Shown here: in pieces, positions 7,470-10,281 of the stretch
Numbering within the stretch: the first letter of the stretch is position 1
How the letters are laid out: each line of letters begins with the position of its first letter
DNA from: Balneolaceae bacterium
GTDB lineage: Bacteria > Bacteroidota > Rhodothermia > Balneolales > Balneolaceae
Length of the DNA stretch: 10,281 nt
NCBI GenBank assembly: GCA_007118525.1
Contig: SKRK01000246.1
Coordinates: forward strand, 1 to 10,281
Reading direction: 5' to 3'
The notes under the pieces: generated by a model
The model's database searches: none
Seen by the model: only the letters and a program-made list of their open reading frames with translations
What the model was told of the DNA's origin: nothing
Program-made: the position numbers and the translations under genes

Positions 7470-7487
7470 TATTAGATATTTCTAATA
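7470..7487. promoter_or_regulatory. Perfect palindrome, candidate operator
   Basis: TATTAGA (7470-7476), a TATT spacer and TCTAATA (7481-7487) form a perfect 7-base inverted repeat. It is centred about 32 bases before the kinase-like gene, inside the 136-base spacer (7375-7510) shared with the divergent permease. A further ATTAGAT copy lies at 7443-7449, 28 bases before the matching half-site. The size and symmetry fit a dimeric repressor or activator site, but AT-rich palindromes also arise by chance. No clear -10/-35 pair was found for either gene. Confidence 0.35.
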
Positions 7488-7510
7488 TATTGCAGTAACA
7501 AAAAAACAAG

Positions 7511-9193
7511 ATGGTTATGGAGCTAAAATCTGAAAGTACCGGAAAAACACTAAATCACTGGAGGCCATTGGGACTGGACGAATTGCTCAGTGCTTTCGGG
7601 ATCGCAAGTATTAAAACCTGGGGTGCCATAGTCGGCTGGATCATTTTAATTGGTTTGTCAATGTATTCAGTTCTGGTAATGCTGCCGGGAAGCTGGGTTT
7701 CTGCAACGGTAGATGTCACCACGATCCAGACATTCTTTCTGTTTTACCCGCCGCTCATCATCGGTATTTTGCTGCTCTTCTGGGTTGGATTTGAGTGGGG
7801 GTTTATCCCCATATTTCTCTCCTCGTTTGTAATTGCATTTTCAGCCAGTATGCCGGTTCAGTGGGCACTTCTATTTGCATTTTCTTTTGTACTGGGTTTG
7901 GGGATATATGCCCTGGCTTACTATTGTGTTCCGGCCCGTATCGACCTTCGAAGCATAAAGAGTATTGCATTTTTTACGGTGGTTTCTCTTATAGCAGCCA
8001 TGGCCAGTTCACTCGGTTCGTTTGTATGGAGTCTCGAGCAGGGTATTTCTCCATTAATGACCGTTCAAATTTGGAATGGATGGTGGACCGGAGCCTTTTT
8101 TCAATCCATGATAATTATCGGCCCGCTTCTCTACCTGGTTAGCCCTGCTGTTGTGCGATTAAAGAAACGTTTGATTGAGGAAGCTGAACCTGAGGTTGTA
8201 ACACTTGGCTGGATTTACAGTGCCATTGGAAGTGTAGTGGCCGTTGTTTCTCTATTCATGATTGGCGGCCGAATTTTGGGAACACAAGGAATTTCACTTG
8301 CGCTATCACAGGATCCGGTTCTTGCAGGCAGGGTGCTTCAGGCTTCCGAATCATTTCAGATTATCTTTTGGATATCAATGGGTATAATTTTAACGGTAGG
8401 CTTGACCGGAATCTACCTGGTCGCCTCCTGGAATATATCCCTAAAAGAAGAGGTAGATGAGAAAACATCAAGTTTGAGGGTCAGGGAAGAAGAACTGGAG
8501 GCCGCAGTAAATGAGAAGGATCTGCTGTTGAACGAAATCCATGGAAGGGTTAAAAACAACCTCTCTATTGTTCTTGCCCTGTTTGAACTTCAGTTGAAAC
8601 GAACAGGAGATGAAACTCTTTCCGACACGCTACGCGATTCAAAATCAAGAATTCGATCTATTTCACTTATTCACGAACTGATCTCACAAAGCGGTTCTTA
8701 CAGAACTCTGAACCTGAAATCTTACGTGATTAAGCTAACGAACCGACTCGAGCAAGACTATCGGTTCAAGAAAAAGGAGGCTGAAATTAATATCCACTCT
8801 GAAGATCTGATTCTGGATATTGAGCGCGCCGTTCCTGTTTGTATGATCATCAATGAAATTATTAGCAGGGTTTATGAAAAAACATTTGCCAATCCGGTGA
8901 ACTCTGTGGTAAGTATCGATCTGTACACAGATACCCAGGTGTTTTATGTTGTAGTGAGAGAGAAGGGCAGTTTACCATCATACCTGTTCGATTGGGATAA
9001 TGCCGAAGATCTCGGTATAAAATTGATCCGTTCACTCACAAAGCAGATAAAAGGCGAGTTGATTACAGATAATAAAAAGAACTCCATAGCTGTTCTGTTT
9101 CCTAACCTGTTTGAACCGGAACCCATTACTCTGGGCATGACAGCTTCGAATTCAAAGGTGAAAAAACCGAAAAAGGCAGACATTGAGATATAG
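7511..9193 (+). CDS. MASE1-like membrane sensor with degenerate HisKA_2 kinase module
   Basis: This is a 560-residue protein. Residues about 37-307 hold eight hydrophobic segments in a MASE1-like arrangement, including WNGWWTGAFFQSMIIIGPLL (188-207). A charged helix (about 310-340) leads to a HisKA_2-type dimerisation/phosphotransfer region at 338-361. There the family H-box EIHHRVKNN reads EIHGRVKNN (342-350): the His directly before Arg, which aligns with the phosphorylated His of HWE/HisKA_2 kinases, is Gly345, and only H344 remains. The ATPase region follows at about 430-530. Its N-box reads NEIISRVYEK (448-457), with Arg453 where the metal-binding Asn is expected. The G1 box reads REKG (483-486) instead of DNG or DxG, while LGIKLI (501-506) is kept. 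Residues 531-560 are a basic tail. No response regulator is adjacent. It is probably an inactive or signal-relaying pseudokinase, though use of H344 cannot be excluded. Confidence 0.85.
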   Translation: MVMELKSESTGKTLNHWRPLGLDELLSAFGIASIKTWGAIVGWIILIGLSMYSVLVMLPGSWVSATVDVTTIQTFFLFYPPLIIGILLLFWVGFEWGFIPIFLSSFVIAFSASMPVQWALLFAFSFVLGLGIYALAYYCVPARIDLRSIKSIAFFTVVSLIAAMASSLGSFVWSLEQGISPLMTVQIWNGWWTGAFFQSMIIIGPLLYLVSPAVVRLKKRLIEEAEPEVVTLGWIYSAIGSVVAVVSLFMIGGRILGTQGISLALSQDPVLAGRVLQASESFQIIFWISMGIILTVGLTGIYLVASWNISLKEEVDEKTSSLRVREEELEAAVNEKDLLLNEIHGRVKNNLSIVLALFELQLKRTGDETLSDTLRDSKSRIRSISLIHELISQSGSYRTLNLKSYVIKLTNRLEQDYRFKKKEAEINIHSEDLILDIERAVPVCMIINEIISRVYEKTFANPVNSVVSIDLYTDTQVFYVVVREKGSLPSYLFDWDNAEDLGIKLIRSLTKQIKGELITDNKKNSIAVLFPNLFEPEPITLGMTASNSKVKKPKKADIEI

Positions 9194-9201
9194 TCAATCG
9201 A

Positions 9202-9246
9202 ATGCTGCCTGGTGCTGTTATATTCACCTGCGTAAACCGGCAGCAT
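9202..9246. terminator. Imperfect hairpin between convergent genes, possible terminator
   Basis: ATGCTGCC (9202-9209) pairs with GGCAGCAT (9239-9246). After a bulged T9210, GGT (9211-9213) pairs with ACC (9236-9238). Within the loop GGTG can alternatively pair with CACC (9225-9228). The hairpin sits 8 bases after the stop of the kinase-like gene and before the convergent aldo/keto reductase stop, so it could end both transcripts. Neither strand has a T-run after the stem, so intrinsic termination is not assured. Confidence 0.4.
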
Positions 9247-9291
9247 AAACGGGTTCTTTGACTAATAAGGCCGCAATTCTACAAAAAGACG

Positions 9292-10170
9292 CTATCGATG
9301 CTGCTCATACAGATTTGGTTCTAAAATCCCTGCTATTCGATCTATCTCCGACTCTGCCGGTACATTTTGATAGGCATTCAAAATCTCATGTAGTTGATTT
9401 TGTGTTCTGATTCCAGCAACAGCGGTTGTAACCGCAGGATTTTTTAACACGAAATGAAGGGACATTGAAAGGGCATCGCCGCTCTTTTTTAGTTCGTCCT
9501 GAAGCTTGGCAACCTCACTTTCACTGTACCCAAGCATCTCTGCCGGCGGTTTATTTACCAGCACTCCTTTTGCAAGGGTGCCTCTGGCCAAAACACCAAT
9601 CTCATTACCCTTTAATAGTGCAAGGCACTCCTCTTCGGGTCGCCGGTCTGCCAAACTGTACTGCATCATTACACTTGCAATAGAAGACCGTCGGACATAC
9701 TCTCTAATCACATTGGGGCGTATGGATGAGATGCCGTAATAGCGGATTTTACCGGCTTGCTGAAGAGTTTCAAAGGCTTCGATGATTTCATCCATGGGAT
9801 CTTCCAAAGTTCCTCCGTGTAGTTGATAGAGGTCGATTCTGTCGGTCTGAAGACGGTTCAGACTTTGATCTGCAGCAGCAAGGATGTGATCTTTGGTAGG
9901 TTTCCATACCCATTGCGAACCGTCACCGCTTATCTGATGACCAACCTTGGTTGAGATAAGTACATCGTCTCTGAAGTCTTTTACAGCGTTGCCGAGTATT
10001 GATTCATTCCATCCGTGATCGTAACGGTCGGCGGTGTCGAAGAAGTTGATTCCACCCTCGTAGGCAGACCTGATTAACGCATTATTATCGTCATTTTTTG
10101 AGAGTGACATGCAGCCAAAGCTGATATCACTAACCAGAAGTCCTGATTTACCAAGTTTTGAACGTTCCAT
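9292..10170 (-). CDS. Aldo/keto reductase
   Basis: This 292-residue cytoplasmic NAD(P)H-dependent oxidoreductase has the AKR TIM-barrel fold and should reduce aldehydes or ketones to alcohols. The N-terminus MERSKLGKSGLLVSDISFG is typical of the YdhF/general-stress-like group. The full catalytic tetrad is visible: D45 and Y50 in FFDTADRY, K75 in STKVG and H118 in LYQLHGG. NPAVTTAVAGIRTQNQL (244-260) matches the C-terminal cofactor-phosphate loop that usually reads IPG. The length is slightly short of the 300-330 common in the family, but both ends look complete. The ATG at 10170 gives the standard N-terminus. It converges on the kinase-like gene with a 98-base gap and appears monocistronic within the window. 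The substrate cannot be predicted. Confidence 0.95.
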   Translation of the reverse strand: MERSKLGKSGLLVSDISFGCMSLSKNDDNNALIRSAYEGGINFFDTADRYDHGWNESILGNAVKDFRDDVLISTKVGHQISGDGSQWVWKPTKDHILAAADQSLNRLQTDRIDLYQLHGGTLEDPMDEIIEAFETLQQAGKIRYYGISSIRPNVIREYVRRSSIASVMMQYSLADRRPEEECLALLKGNEIGVLARGTLAKGVLVNKPPAEMLGYSESEVAKLQDELKKSGDALSMSLHFVLKNPAVTTAVAGIRTQNQLHEILNAYQNVPAESEIDRIAGILEPNLYEQHR

Positions 10171-10201
10171 ATTTGTGGGTCAAAAATGAATAGACTCACC
10201 C

Positions 10202-10207
10202 ATTATA
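10202..10207 (-). promoter_or_regulatory. Candidate -10 box for the aldo/keto reductase gene
   Basis: The minus strand reads TATAAT at 10207-10202, a perfect sigma-70 -10 hexamer 31 bases upstream of the ATG, giving a leader of about 25 bases. No good -35 lies 16-18 bases further upstream, so the assignment depends on the -10 alone. Confidence 0.35.
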
Positions 10208-10281
10208 ATCAGAAATTTTGTCATTTATCTTACTGAAAGGGTTCTATCTGTGACGATTTTAGGGGAAGGGAGGGGATTGTA

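Noticed and set aside
7511..9193. A complete two-component system at the kinase-like gene.
   Set aside because: There is no receiver domain or response regulator in the window, and the kinase catalytic motifs are degraded.
10194..10202. GACTCACCC, the reverse complement of the GGGTGAGTC at 2287-2295 in the hairpin element.
   Set aside because: The match is only 9 bases, lies in a different context and has no hairpin around it. It was not counted as a second copy of the element.
10255..10281. G-rich AGGGGAAGGGAGGGG tract at the window edge.
   Set aside because: It shares 10 bases with the hairpin element, but the sequence ends before any stem could be checked. It was not called as a repeat.

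Overview
The window looks like a chromosomal segment from a Bacteroidota/Balneolota-type bacterium (inference). The reasons are moderate GC, almost no Shine-Dalgarno sequences before the genes, a secreted lipoprotein with Ig/fibronectin-like folds next to a small predicted outer-membrane barrel, a signal peptide ending in SAQ, and a MutS2 with a C-terminal Smr domain. I cannot name a genus. No rRNA, tRNA, CRISPR array, phage gene or transposase was seen.

Layout. (1) Positions 25-1817, minus strand: a two-gene unit. A lipoprotein (759-1817) overlaps by 4 bases (GTGA) the start of a signal-peptide protein with barrel-like strands (25-762). (2) Positions 1818-2295: a 478-base stretch with a candidate promoter for the lipoprotein, a possible 40-codon small ORF preceded by AGGAG (2026-2148), and a strong hairpin element bounded by two GAGTCCT copies (2234-2297). 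(3) Positions 2296-4698, minus strand: full-length mutS2. (4) Positions 4813-6407, plus strand: a PhzF-family enzyme gene followed after 8 bases by a TauE/SafE-family permease gene, probably one transcript diverging from mutS2. (5) Positions 6385-7374, minus strand: a second, divergent TauE/SafE-like permease, tail to tail with the first and overlapping it by 23 bases. (6) Positions 7511-9193, plus strand: an eight-helix, MASE1-like membrane protein fused to a HisKA_2-type kinase module whose key catalytic motifs are degraded. (7) Positions 9292-10170, minus strand: an aldo/keto reductase with an intact tetrad.

How they may work together. Most neighbours look like housekeeping or accessory metabolism rather than one machine. 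The phzF-permease pair could form a small metabolite-handling and export unit. The second permease is transcribed divergently from the kinase-like gene across a 136-base spacer that holds an 18-base palindrome, so those two may share control. I found no response regulator beside the kinase. I see no clear new multi-gene system. The most unusual object is the predicted pseudo-histidine kinase, followed by the hairpin element and the small ORF beside it.
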